DNA from: Zoogloea sp.
GTDB lineage: Bacteria > Pseudomonadota > Gammaproteobacteria > Burkholderiales > Rhodocyclaceae
DNA length: 53,595 bases
Assembly (NCBI GenBank): GCA_016720685.1
Contig: JADKKC010000034.1
Location: 1 to 53,595, forward strand
Direction of reading: 5' to 3'
Shown here piece by piece: positions 7,877 through 16,963 of the stretch. Position 1 is the stretch's first letter. Every line of letters begins with the position of its first letter. The notes under the pieces were generated by a model. The model was given only the letters and a program-made list of their open reading frames with translations, did no database searches and was not told the origin of the DNA. The translations under genes and the position numbers were made by a program.

Positions 7877-8792
7877 GCTCCGCCTCCACCTGACGCAGCC
7901 GAAAACCCCGGCTGGCCAGCAATTCGAGCAATCCCCCGGCCCCGCCAAAATGGCCGGCCCCTACCGCGATGAAAGCCCGCCGCCCCGGCTGCAGGCGGGC
8001 GGCAATGGCTTCGGCCATCTCGTGGTTGCGTGCGTCGAGCAGTTCGGCCAGCAGCGGCGCCATCTCGGGGCTCGCCGCATCCTCCCGCACCAGACGATCG
8101 ATCTGTTCCACCTGGCCAGCCCGCCACGCGGCCAGCAGGCCGGCAAAGTAGGCCGGCGCTGCGTCGTCTTCGATCAGCCCGATGACTTCAGCAAGGCTGG
8201 CCCGCTGGGCCGCCGCGCCGCCGGCAGCCAGCGCCCGGATCTGCCGATCGACGTTCTCCAGCGCCGCCAGCGGCAGGCCCCGCTCCCTCGCCGCGCGGGC
8301 CAGCCACAGATCCACACCGTGCTCGGTGCCAAAGCCAGCCTGCTGCGCCGCCCGCACCGTGAGCAGGGTGCCCGCCATCCACGGCTGCAGGCGCTGCAAC
8401 ACCTCGCCCGGCAAACCCAGCCGCGCCGCCACCGCGGCCAGCCGCGGGCGCAGCGCCGGCGGCAGCAAGGCGTCGAGCTGCTGCCCGGCCGGCAACAGCG
8501 CCGCCTCGCCAAGGCGCCTGGCGAGCAGCGGATCGGACGGATCGAGTTCCAGCGCCAGGCTGTCGGCAGCGGCCAGCGCTTTCTGCACATTCGCCGGCAG
8601 CGGAAAACACGCCGCATCGCACACGTGAATCGTGCCGTACAGCCAGGCCTGCAGTTCGCCCCGGGCGTCCGAGAGTTCCCACAGGTAGAGCGGCCCCTTT
8701 GCCGCCGCCGCGCCGGCCCACAGCAGCACGGCCGCCATCACCAGCCCGCGCCAGACCCGCTTACCGCCTTTATTCAACACCGAAGCACTCAA
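7869..8792 (-). CDS. TraB/GumN family protein
   Basis: The 307-residue product has an N-terminal hydrophobic segment (about residues 15-31, GLVMAAVLLWAGAAAA) likely to be a signal peptide. It then shows the TraB/GumN signature LYLWELSD and WLYGTIHV, and a C-terminal AFIAVGAGHFGGAGGLLELL with the conserved G-x-G-H motif. Proteins of this family (Pfam TraB) are thought to be metalloprotease-like because of the GTIH and GxGH motifs, but function is not well established. It is the upstream partner of the amidase gene, with overlapping stop and start codons, suggesting a cell-envelope role. It diverges from miaA. Confidence 0.85.
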   Translation of the reverse strand: MSASVLNKGGKRVWRGLVMAAVLLWAGAAAAKGPLYLWELSDARGELQAWLYGTIHVCDAACFPLPANVQKALAAADSLALELDPSDPLLARRLGEAALLPAGQQLDALLPPALRPRLAAVAARLGLPGEVLQRLQPWMAGTLLTVRAAQQAGFGTEHGVDLWLARAARERGLPLAALENVDRQIRALAAGGAAAQRASLAEVIGLIEDDAAPAYFAGLLAAWRAGQVEQIDRLVREDAASPEMAPLLAELLDARNHEMAEAIAARLQPGRRAFIAVGAGHFGGAGGLLELLASRGFRLRQVEAEHD

Positions 8793-8840
8793 GCCAATTT
8801 CTCCACCCGCTACAATGCGCGACTCTCAAAGGCCCGAATC

Positions 8841-9812
8841 ATGCCCGAAACCGCTCAGTCCCCGTCCACCCGACTTCCGCCCGCCATCCTGCTGCTCGGC
8901 CCCACCGCCAGCGGCAAGACCGCCTGCGCACTGGAACTGGCCCGCACCCTGCCGATCGAAATCATCAGCGTCGATTCCGCCCTGGTGTACCGGGACATGA
9001 ACATCGGCACCGCCAAGCCCAGCGCCGACGAGCTGGCCGCCTGCCCGCACCACCTGATCGACATCCTCAGCCCCGAGGAAGCCTACTCCGCCGCCCGCTT
9101 CTGCGAGGACGCCCGCCGGCTGATGAACGAAATCACCGCCCGTGGCCGCATCCCGCTGCTCACCGGCGGCACCATGCTGTATTACAAGGCCCTGCGGGAA
9201 GGCCTCTCGGAACTCCCCGAAGCCGCCCCCGAACTGCGCCGCGAGATCGAAGACGCCGCCGCCCGTGACGGCTGGCCCGCCCTGCACGCCGAACTCGCCC
9301 GCCTCGACCCCGACGCCGCGGCGCGCCTGCAGCCCAACGACGCCCAGCGCATCCAGCGCGCCCTCGAAATCGTCCGCCTCACCGGCCAACCGCTGGCCGC
9401 CAGCTACGCCCGCCGCGAAGCCCACGTGGACACCCACCGCTTCATCCCCGTCACCCTCACCCCGAGCGACCGCGCCGTACTCCACGCCCGCATCGCCCGG
9501 CGCTTCGACGCCATGCTGCTGGCCGGTTTCGTCGACGAGGTGATCGCCCTGCGCAAGCACTACCGGCTCGACCCCAACCTGCCCTCCATGCGCTGCGTCG
9601 GCTATCGTCAGGCGCTCGAACACCTCGACGGCTACTGCGATCTGCCCACCTTCCGCGACAAAGGCATCTTCGCCACCCGTCAGCTCGCCAAGCGGCAAAT
9701 CACCTGGCAACGCAACTTCCGCGAAAGCTGGGGCGATCTGGTCGAAGTGGATTGCCTTGCGGCGGGCATGGAAAAACAGGTGCAGCAGATCGTGGAAAGC
9801 AGGCTGGACTAA
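8841..9812 (+). CDS. miaA: tRNA dimethylallyltransferase
   Basis: MiaA transfers a dimethylallyl group to A37 of tRNAs that read U-starting codons. The 323-residue product has the P-loop GPTASGKT (residues 20-27), then ISVDSALVYRDMNIGTAKP, which binds the tRNA base, and later GGTMLYYKAL and PSMRCVGYRQ, all diagnostic. Length matches the family. The ATG at 8841 follows GGCCCGAATC with only a weak Shine-Dalgarno sequence, but it gives the normal N terminus; the longer open frame upstream is antisense to the TraB and amidase genes. Confidence 0.96.
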   Translation: MPETAQSPSTRLPPAILLLGPTASGKTACALELARTLPIEIISVDSALVYRDMNIGTAKPSADELAACPHHLIDILSPEEAYSAARFCEDARRLMNEITARGRIPLLTGGTMLYYKALREGLSELPEAAPELRREIEDAAARDGWPALHAELARLDPDAAARLQPNDAQRIQRALEIVRLTGQPLAASYARREAHVDTHRFIPVTLTPSDRAVLHARIARRFDAMLLAGFVDEVIALRKHYRLDPNLPSMRCVGYRQALEHLDGYCDLPTFRDKGIFATRQLAKRQITWQRNFRESWGDLVEVDCLAAGMEKQVQQIVESRLD

Positions 9813-9918
9813 GGGCTGCCGACTGGCACTTCCGGGCCCGCGCCCGGAGACGAAAAACCCGGATGCGTGGGCTATGCTTGATGAGAGAAGCCCTCCACCA
9901 GCGCAACCGGGAGACGTC

Positions 9919-11102
9919 ATGAAAACCCTCAGTTCAATCCAGGTTCACGGCGCCAAACCCCGGCGAATCGAACTCCTGCAGGGCGATCTCACCGAACTCG
10001 GCGCAGACGAAGGCTTCGACCTCCTCGTCGTCTCCGCCTTCCCCGACGACTACCTGCCAACCCGCACATCCCTCATCGGCGCGCTGCACCGCAAGGGCCT
10101 GTCTGTTGCCGCCCTGGCCAAGGACAAAAGCGTGGACCTGCGGGACAACTTCTCCTGCTGGCTCTCGAAGCCCCTCAGCCCGACAGATCCGGGCCTGCGA
10201 TTCACCCGCATTCTGTGCTTCGAGCCCAGCAAGCGCGGCGCCCCGCCGGAAGTCGTCGGCGACATCTTTCGCGCCCTCATGCCCATTCTTGCCGAAGAGC
10301 CCGACATCAACAGCATCGCGCTGCCCATCGTCGCCGCCGGCAACCAGGGCTGCAGCGTCGCCGAAATGCTTCCCCCGCTGCTCGACGCGGCGCTGGGCTG
10401 GCTCGAAAAAGGCCTGCCGCTCGACTGCATCAAGATCGTCACCCTGCGCGACACCCAGGCCGCCGAGGCCGAACGCATCTTCAACGCGCGCAAACTCGCC
10501 TACCTCACGCCCCGCCCCGCTGCCGCAACCCCGCTGGCGGGCGACGATTTTCTCCTGGGTGGCGGAGTCGATCGCGGCGGCGCCAGCGACGGCAATTTCC
10601 GCAGCATGGACAGCGGAATTGCCAGCCCGGACACCGCGCCCGCCCCCGCCTTTGAAACCCCAGCCGAACCCGAGTACGACGTTTTCATCAGCTACTCGCG
10701 CAAAAACGCCCACGACAGCGAGATGCTCGAAAAAACCCTGCGCCGGCTCCGCCGGAAATCCGCATTTTCGTGGACCGGAAAAACCTCGACGTAGGCTGCG
10801 CCTGGCAGATCGAAATCTTCGAAAGCCTCGACAAATGCCGCAAGATCGTCGCCATGCTGTCGCCCGAATACATCGCCTCGAAAGTCTGCAAGGAAGAGTT
10901 CAACATCGCCTGGCTGCGCGGCCGCGAAGCGGATGACGATATAATTTTTCCGCTCTACCTCTACTCCGCGCCGCTGCCCACCTATATGAAGTACAAAAAC
11001 TTCCTCGACTGCCGCGAAGGCGACGCCCTGCGCATCGAGGAAGCCTCCCGGCGCCTGCTCGAAACCCTGTTTCCGCCGGCGGCCGATGCAGCCCATCCAT
11101 GA
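9919..11102 (+). CDS. Macro-like/TIR domain fusion, interrupted by a frameshift
   Basis: The first frame (9919-10794) encodes about 240 residues resembling a macro domain (LLQGDLTELGADEGFDLLVV at the start, LPIVAAGNQGCS later), which in known proteins bind ADP-ribose. It is followed by the start of a TIR domain, EYDVFISYSRKNAHDSEMLE. At about 10752 the frame breaks; one extra C in GCCGG would restore PEIRIFVDRKNLDVG and the rest of the TIR domain, which continues in the next frame to 11102 (KIVAMLSPEYI, then CKEEF with the probable catalytic Glu). Bacterial TIR domains often cleave NAD+ or make signalling nucleotides in phage defence. Start ATG has GGGAG upstream. Either a real pseudogene or a one-base sequence error. 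Confidence 0.75.
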
Positions 11103-11224
11103 ACTTCTGAAGTTCGTGCCGGGCGGATTCAGATCCTGCCCTGAAACCCGGCTGGCGCCCCCAACTTAGCCACCCCCCGAATTCGCGTATGCTCCCCGCG
11201 CACCGAATCCCGAAAGCCCGTGCG

Positions 11225-11758
11225 ATGCGCCACACCGCCAGACTTCCGCAGCTGCTCGCCCTGCTCGCCGCACTTCTTGCCGGCCCCGTCCGGGCCAATG
11301 AAGCGCAAACCCTGCCGATCACGCCCGACGCCCCTGCGGCGGCCGAAATCGACGCAGCGGCCGCCACCGTGATCCCCGCCGAACCGCCCGATCCCGGCCC
11401 GGCCGTCATCCTGCCCGACACCCTCAAATGGACGCCGCTGCCTGACAGCCCCGAGTCCAGCCAGGTCTGGCTGCACGGAAACGAAACGGCCCACGGCCCC
11501 ACGCTGCTGCGGGTCAGGCTCGCCGCCGGTGGCAGGGTCGGTGTCCGGGCCCATCCGGATGAGCGCATCTTCAGCGTGCTGGCCGGCACCCTGTCCGTGG
11601 GCTTCGGCAGCATCTTCGATGAAACGCGGATGCACGACATTCCGGCAGGCGCCGTCTTCATCGCCCCCGCCGACCAGCCCCACTACCTGTGGGCCCGCGA
11701 CGGCGACGCCGAATATCAGGTAGGTGGCGGCGGACTACCCGACATCCGCACACCCTGA
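11225..11758 (+). CDS. Secreted cupin domain protein
   Basis: This 177-residue protein starts with a signal peptide (MRHTARLPQLLALLAALLAG, followed by PVRANEA), so it is probably periplasmic. After a Pro/Ala-rich linker it has one cupin_2-like barrel with VRLAAGGRVGVRAHPDERIFSVLAGTLSVGFG and later IPAGAVFIAPADQPHYLWA. The cupin metal-binding pattern is partly present (His-x-x-x-Glu in HPDER, His in PHY). Similar secreted cupins are common and of unknown role. The ATG at 11225 was chosen over the one at 11189 because it begins the signal peptide. Confidence 0.78.
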   Translation: MRHTARLPQLLALLAALLAGPVRANEAQTLPITPDAPAAAEIDAAAATVIPAEPPDPGPAVILPDTLKWTPLPDSPESSQVWLHGNETAHGPTLLRVRLAAGGRVGVRAHPDERIFSVLAGTLSVGFGSIFDETRMHDIPAGAVFIAPADQPHYLWARDGDAEYQVGGGGLPDIRTP

Positions 11759-11844
11759 ACACCCCGGCGGAAGCCACCGGCCCAGTCATCCGCCCCGCCC
11801 CCGGATGTTAGAATTTCGCTTTGGCATGACACAGGTGACCCCCG

Positions 11845-12696
11845 ATGGAATTTACAGAACAACTTCGCGTTGAAGTCCAGCGCTCCGTGGCGGCCTCCCT
11901 GGCCGAAGACATCGGCACCGGCGACCTCACCGCCCGACTCATCCCCGCCAGCCGCAACGCCCGCGGCCGCGTCATTACCCGCGAAGAAGCCGTGCTGTGC
12001 GGCACCGCCTGGTTCGACGCCACCTTTGCCGCGCTCGAACCCGATGCGTCGGTGATCTGGCACGCCCGCGACGGCGAGCGCCTCAAGCCCGGCCAGTTGC
12101 TGTGCGAAGTCGACGCCTCGGCCCGCGCGCTCCTCACCGCCGAGCGTACCGCCCTCAACTTCATCCAGCTGCTCTCGGGCACCGCCACCCTCACGGCCAC
12201 CTTCGTGGCCGCCGTGGCCGGCACCAAGGCCAAGATCGTCGACACCCGCAAAACCCTGCCCGGCCTGCGCCTGGCGCAAAAATACGCGGTGCGTGTCGGT
12301 GGCGGCACCAACCACCGGGTCGGCCTCTACGACGGCATCCTGATCAAGGAAAACCACATCATCGCCGCCGGCAGCATCAAGGCCGTGATCGAACAGGCCC
12401 GCTCCTACGCCCCGTCCAACGTTTTCATCGAAGTGGAAGTCGAAGATCTGGCCCAGCTCGACGAGGCCCTGGCCGCCGGCGCCAAGATGATCCTGCTCGA
12501 CAACATGGATCTCGACCAGATGCGTGCCGCAGTGGCCCTCAACGACGGCCGCGCCGAACTCGAAGCCTCGGGCGGCGTCAATCTGGAACGCGTGCGCGCC
12601 ATCGCCGAAACCGGCGTCGACCGCATCTCCATCGGCAGCCTCACCAAGGATCTGCGCGCCATCGATCTCTCGCTGCGCCACGTCGAAGAAGAGTAA
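11845..12696 (+). CDS. nadC: Nicotinate-nucleotide pyrophosphorylase (carboxylating)
   Basis: NadC converts quinolinate and PRPP to nicotinate mononucleotide in de novo NAD synthesis. The 283-residue sequence carries the hallmark blocks EDIGTGDLTA near the N terminus, TAERTALNFIQLLSG, DTRKTLPGLR (catalytic and PRPP-binding Arg/Lys), GGGTNHRVGLYDGILIKENH and the C-terminal LEASGGVNLERVRAIAETGVDRIS. Length is normal. ATG at 11845 is preceded by a plausible ribosome binding region (GGTGACCCCCG). It stands between the cupin gene and an unknown gene, all rightward. Confidence 0.96.
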   Translation: MEFTEQLRVEVQRSVAASLAEDIGTGDLTARLIPASRNARGRVITREEAVLCGTAWFDATFAALEPDASVIWHARDGERLKPGQLLCEVDASARALLTAERTALNFIQLLSGTATLTATFVAAVAGTKAKIVDTRKTLPGLRLAQKYAVRVGGGTNHRVGLYDGILIKENHIIAAGSIKAVIEQARSYAPSNVFIEVEVEDLAQLDEALAAGAKMILLDNMDLDQMRAAVALNDGRAELEASGGVNLERVRAIAETGVDRISIGSLTKDLRAIDLSLRHVEEE

Positions 12697-12818
12697 TCCT
12701 AGAAACGGCAGTTGACCGTTCTCCCCCCCCCCTCCCCCCGCCCTAAGCACCATCGGCGCGTCCAACTCGTCCCCTCCCCGCTTCGCGCGCGCCGGGCTGA
12801 CTGTTTTTTCTCCGCACC

Positions 12819-13715
12819 ATGAACATCGAATTCGACGGCCCCATCTCCAGCGCCAACGCGGCCACCCTCCGCCAGGTCATCGAGGCCCTCGTCGGCCGCA
12901 TCCAGGCCCGCGACACCGGGCTCGACCTGTCGGCACTGTCCCGCGTGCTCATCGCCGACGACCTGCCCGCCGCCGAGCACAAGGCCGGCGCAGCGCCGGT
13001 GGCCGGCGATCACCTGTCGCGCATCGTCTTCGACGGCCCCCAGGTTGCGCTGCTCTTCGACGGCGCCAAGCTGTGGCAAATCCTGTCGGGCGACGGCGCC
13101 GAGATTGCCCGCCTGATCCACCACCTGCACAAGGAATGCTGGCGCGTCCACGACGCCCGCACGCCCGCGCCGGAAACCAGCAGCGCCCCGCTGGCGCTGG
13201 CGCTGGCCCCCATCGTCGGCGCCATGTGGCAGGAATACCGCATCAACCGGCGCTGCGCCTGGTCGCTGCCGGCCGATTCCGACCTGCTGCTCAACCACCT
13301 GGCGGCCCTGATCCAGGCCCTGCCCGACGGCATGCAGGAAGAAATCACCCTGTATTTCGCCGATCAGGATCTCGACGGCCTCTTCGCCAAGAGCCTCGGC
13401 CGCATCGCCCACCTGATGCAGGCCGTCGCCCACGTCCAGGGCTACCTCGACGGCATGGGGCAGCCGCTCAAGAACGTCAGCGCCGAGATGCACGAGCTGG
13501 TGGCCGACTCCTTCCTGTCGCCCATCTGGCTCACCACCGCCCGGCACCTGGCCGCCGGCCACGCCATCGAGCCCGGCGAGCTGGCCGACATCCCCCTGCG
13601 CCGCGACATCCAGTCGGCCTTCGCCACCTTCGGTCTGCAGATTCGCGAAAGCGAGGACGGCAGCGATGTGTGGGTGGATGTAACGCCCCTCACCAAGCCG
13701 GAAACACTGCACTGA
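12819..13715 (+). CDS. Conserved-looking hypothetical protein
   Basis: The product is 298 residues, soluble and mixed alpha/beta by appearance, beginning MNIEFDGPISSANAATLRQV. I recognise no catalytic motif or named domain. Pro-rich and hydrophobic stretches (SSAPLALALAPIVGAMW, about residues 120-140) are not long enough for a confident membrane segment. The frame is long, free of stops, and shows typical third-position GC bias, so it is a real gene. It follows nadC after 122 bases that include a C-rich stretch at 12722-12740. An anti-sigma/STAS-like fold at the N terminus is a guess only. Confidence 0.6.
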   Translation: MNIEFDGPISSANAATLRQVIEALVGRIQARDTGLDLSALSRVLIADDLPAAEHKAGAAPVAGDHLSRIVFDGPQVALLFDGAKLWQILSGDGAEIARLIHHLHKECWRVHDARTPAPETSSAPLALALAPIVGAMWQEYRINRRCAWSLPADSDLLLNHLAALIQALPDGMQEEITLYFADQDLDGLFAKSLGRIAHLMQAVAHVQGYLDGMGQPLKNVSAEMHELVADSFLSPIWLTTARHLAAGHAIEPGELADIPLRRDIQSAFATFGLQIRESEDGSDVWVDVTPLTKPETLH

Positions 13716-13796
13716 TCAGTAAGGACTCCCCGCCGCCTGGCACTGTCCGGTAAGCGGTTGGGAAACTGGTTAGAAATCCATCAATCGCGGATCGCC

Positions 13797-14700
<904 letters not shown>

Positions 14701-14734
14701 CCCGCCCCGGCAGGCATCGCCGTGCTGGAACGCC

Positions 14735-14938
14735 TCAGTAATGTGGCGGAATCTCGTCCCGCAAATCACGGGCTTCGGCTGAAGGCGCAGCGGCCTGCAT
14801 CTGCTGGTAGATCTGTACCAGCTGGCGCTGCAGCGCGTCGATCTGCTCCTGCTGGCGATGCACCGTCATGTTGAGGGTATCTACCAGGTCTTCGGTCAGG
14901 GCGAGCTTGATCTCGATTTCAGTGAGTCGGGATTCCAT
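14735..14938 (-). CDS. slyX: SlyX family protein
   Basis: This 67-residue protein is a predicted coiled coil (MESRLTEIEIKLALTEDLVDTL, continuing with heptads through QQEQIDALQRQLVQIYQQMQ) and ends with PPHY, the C terminus conserved in SlyX proteins of Proteobacteria. SlyX function is unknown; it is a small cytoplasmic protein named for its location next to slyD in E. coli. I chose the ATG at 14938 because it gives the standard family N terminus; the longer frame to 14992 adds 18 atypical residues. The 3' end lies 35 bases from the poly-C tract but reads normally. Confidence 0.85.
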   Translation of the reverse strand: MESRLTEIEIKLALTEDLVDTLNMTVHRQQEQIDALQRQLVQIYQQMQAAAPSAEARDLRDEIPPHY

Positions 14939-15040
14939 GACGGCCCTCGGGGAAAGTTTGCGAAGGGCGGATTGTTCCAGTCCGCGGCCCATGCGCCAAG
15001 CTTTGCGACGCAGCCGGGCCCGGATGTCCGGAAGCGGGCC

Positions 15041-15727
15041 TCAGCGAATCACCAGGCGATCGCCTTCGCTGCGCACCTGCATCGCGAATTCAAAAAGATC
15101 GACCCGGGCGGCCAGTTCGAGATCGGCGCTGGGCAGGTTGGGCCAGGTGCCGGCGGCAAAGCGCTGGCCGAAATCGGAATCCCGCACCCGGCGCGCAAAT
15201 CCTTCCGGCGCAGGCTGATCGCCGCGCAGCAGGGCTTCGATGTAATCGGCGCACGCGATGTCTTCGTCACCATCGCGATCGACCCATTCACCGGTGATGA
15301 CGAAACACACCTCCGTCGCCCCGGCTGCACGAATCGCCTCGGCGGTTGCCCGGGCACACACGAGGCTGGTGGCGAACAGCTGGCGCGCCTGGCGAAACCG
15401 CTGCAGCCCCCGCACGCCCGCCGCCGTACTCATCACGACCGGCTTTCCGGCCAGATCGGCCGCCAGGAGCCGCGACGGCGAATTGCCAAAATCGAAACCC
15501 GGCGCCGGGTCACCGCCTTCAATCGCGCCCACCGACACCGCATCGGCGAGGCTGCCGGCCAGCACCACGCCGGCGGAAACCCCTTCCACCGGATAGATCG
15601 CCGACGCCCCGCGATCCAGCGCCACCGCCGCGGTGGTGAAGGAGCGCAGCACGTCGATGACGACAACCGTATCGCGGGCGTCCGGCTGGTTGTGCAGACG
15701 GTTGAGGAAAAAACGGGAAAATTTCAT
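15041..15727 (-). CDS. comB: 2-phosphosulfolactate phosphatase family protein
   Basis: The 228-residue sequence matches the ComB family. ComB removes phosphate from 2-phosphosulfolactate in coenzyme M synthesis in methanogens; bacterial members occur widely without that pathway. Visible landmarks are VVVIDVLRSFTTAAVAL near the N terminus, EGGDPAPGFDFGNSPS (metal and substrate loop), STAAGVRGL and the C-terminal DSDFGQRFAAGTW. The ATG at 15727 begins MKFSRFFLN; the frame extends 17 codons upstream but with atypical residues. It is leftward, 102 bases from slyX. The substrate in this organism is unknown. Confidence 0.85.
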   Translation of the reverse strand: MKFSRFFLNRLHNQPDARDTVVVIDVLRSFTTAAVALDRGASAIYPVEGVSAGVVLAGSLADAVSVGAIEGGDPAPGFDFGNSPSRLLAADLAGKPVVMSTAAGVRGLQRFRQARQLFATSLVCARATAEAIRAAGATEVCFVITGEWVDRDGDEDIACADYIEALLRGDQPAPEGFARRVRDSDFGQRFAAGTWPNLPSADLELAARVDLFEFAMQVRSEGDRLVIR

Positions 15728-15964
15728 GGCGAAGAGGCTGCGTAAAGGAGGGCAAATACCACATCGAAATCGATGCAAAGGCCCGCCACGACATGCTTTG
15801 CGACGGGCCGACAGGCGCAGGTTTGCGCCCGCGCCCGGACCTTAGCCCGCGCCGGGCCGCCGGGCAAGGCACAGCGCACCAAAGCACACCCGCCCGGCCC
15901 CCGGAGAGCCGGGTTGATAGCCGCCTTGACCGGCGGCGGACGGGCCACCAACTTTAATCGTCCC

Positions 15965-16090
15965 ACGGGAGCAGCCCTTCGCCGCGGCATCGCCAGTCGG
16001 AAAAGTTGGCCTGTCCAGCTTTTCCCGGTGCCCCGGGCAGTCGTCACCATGCGGCTGCGAGCAAGACCTTTGCCGCGATGGCAGAGGTTC
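15965..16090 (+). promoter_or_regulatory. yybP-ykoY-type (manganese) riboswitch candidate
   Basis: The segment contains, in order, CGGGAGCAGCCC (near 15967), CGTCACCATGCG (16042-16053) and GACCTTTGCC with GGCAGAGGT (16065-16088) pairing across a 5-base loop. These match what I recall of the yybP-ykoY consensus: GGGGAGUAGC, CGUCAACAUGCG and ACCUUUGCC...GGCAAAGGU. These riboswitches sense Mn2+ and control transporters, including TerC/Alx-family genes. A strong hairpin follows at 16106-16135, and the 3' end of a TerC-like gene lies downstream, which strengthens the call. A covariance-model search would decide. Confidence 0.65.
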
Positions 16091-16105
16091 CCTTATTCGG
16101 AAAAG

Positions 16106-16145
16106 CGGCCCTCTGTCCTCGCAGGACAAGGGCCGTTTCGTTTGC
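16106..16145 (+). terminator. Hairpin after the riboswitch, possible expression platform
   Basis: CGGCCCTCTGTCCT at 16106 pairs with AGGACAAGGGCCG ending at 16135, with a small loop, followed by TTTCGTTTG. It could act as the intrinsic terminator controlled by the upstream aptamer. The T-tract is interrupted by CG. Confidence 0.55.
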
Positions 16146-16164
16146 TGCCCCAACCAAAAAGGAG

Positions 16165-16704
16165 TTTTAAAAAAAAAAAACGGAGGGGGGGGGGGGGGCC
16201 GGGGCCCGCCGGGCCGGGGCGCCAGGAAAAGGAAGAAAAAAAAAAAGAACGGGGGGGGGGGGGGGCGGGCCGGGGGGGGGGTTGCCGGTTTGGGGGGGCG
16301 GGTTTCCGAGCCGCGGGGGGGGAAAAGGCGTTCCCCCGGCACCACCAAAAAACCCCCCGGGGAGGAAAACTCTTGGGGGGGAGGCGGTTTTAAAACATTC
16401 CCCAAATCCCCCACCACCCAAAAAAACGCGCGGGGGGGTGGGGGGCGCGGCGCCCCGCGGCGCACCCCGGAAATTCCCCGGGGGGGGGGCGGAACCCTTT
16501 CCGGGGCGGTGCGCGTGTGGGGGGCCTCCCGCCCCACAACCGCAACAAAAAAGGGGTGGGCGGAAAAAAACCCGGCCAAAAACCCGGCACCCCCGGCCCC
16601 AAACAAAAAAAGGAGAGAACCGGGAAGTTTTTCCAAAAGCAGGAAGGGGGGGGGCTGCCCCTTTCGGGGGGGGGGGGAGGGTGGGGGGGGGAGGGGGGTT
16701 TCCC
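16165..16704. other. Low-quality, homopolymer-rich sequence
   Basis: A second artefact zone with runs of G and A, frames broken throughout, and no recognisable protein in any frame. It replaces what should be the first three quarters of a TerC-family gene, between its riboswitch and its preserved 3' end. Length of real sequence here is unknown. Confidence 0.85.
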
Positions 16705-16851
16705 GGCACCAGGATGTTGCTGATGGACATCTATCCGATCCCGGTGCCGGTCTCCCTGGGCGTGGTCGCGCTGATCATCGCCAGTGCCATCGGGCTCTCC
16801 CTGCGCCGTGACGCGCGCCAGCAGGCCGCCAGGCCCGTGAAGCAGAGCTGA
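16705..16851 (+). pseudogene. 3' end of a TerC-family membrane protein gene
   Basis: Only about 48 residues are readable: GTRMLLMDIYPIPVPVSLGV, then a hydrophobic segment VALIIASAIGLSL and a basic tail RRDARQQAARPVKQS. This matches the last transmembrane helix and C terminus of TerC/YkoY-family integral membrane proteins (pattern LLxDxYxIPxxVSLxVVALI), which export Mn2+ or related ions. The upstream part lies in low-quality sequence, so the gene is probably intact in the organism. The Mn riboswitch candidate upstream agrees with this identity. Confidence 0.65.
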
Positions 16852-16963
16852 CCCGCACGCACGTCCCTCGACGCCCCCGGCTTGCCGGGGGATAATGGCA
16901 GGTTAGACAAGCTGCCGACCGAGCAGCCAGCCCGCCACTGGGCACCCCCTGGAGAGTACCGGC

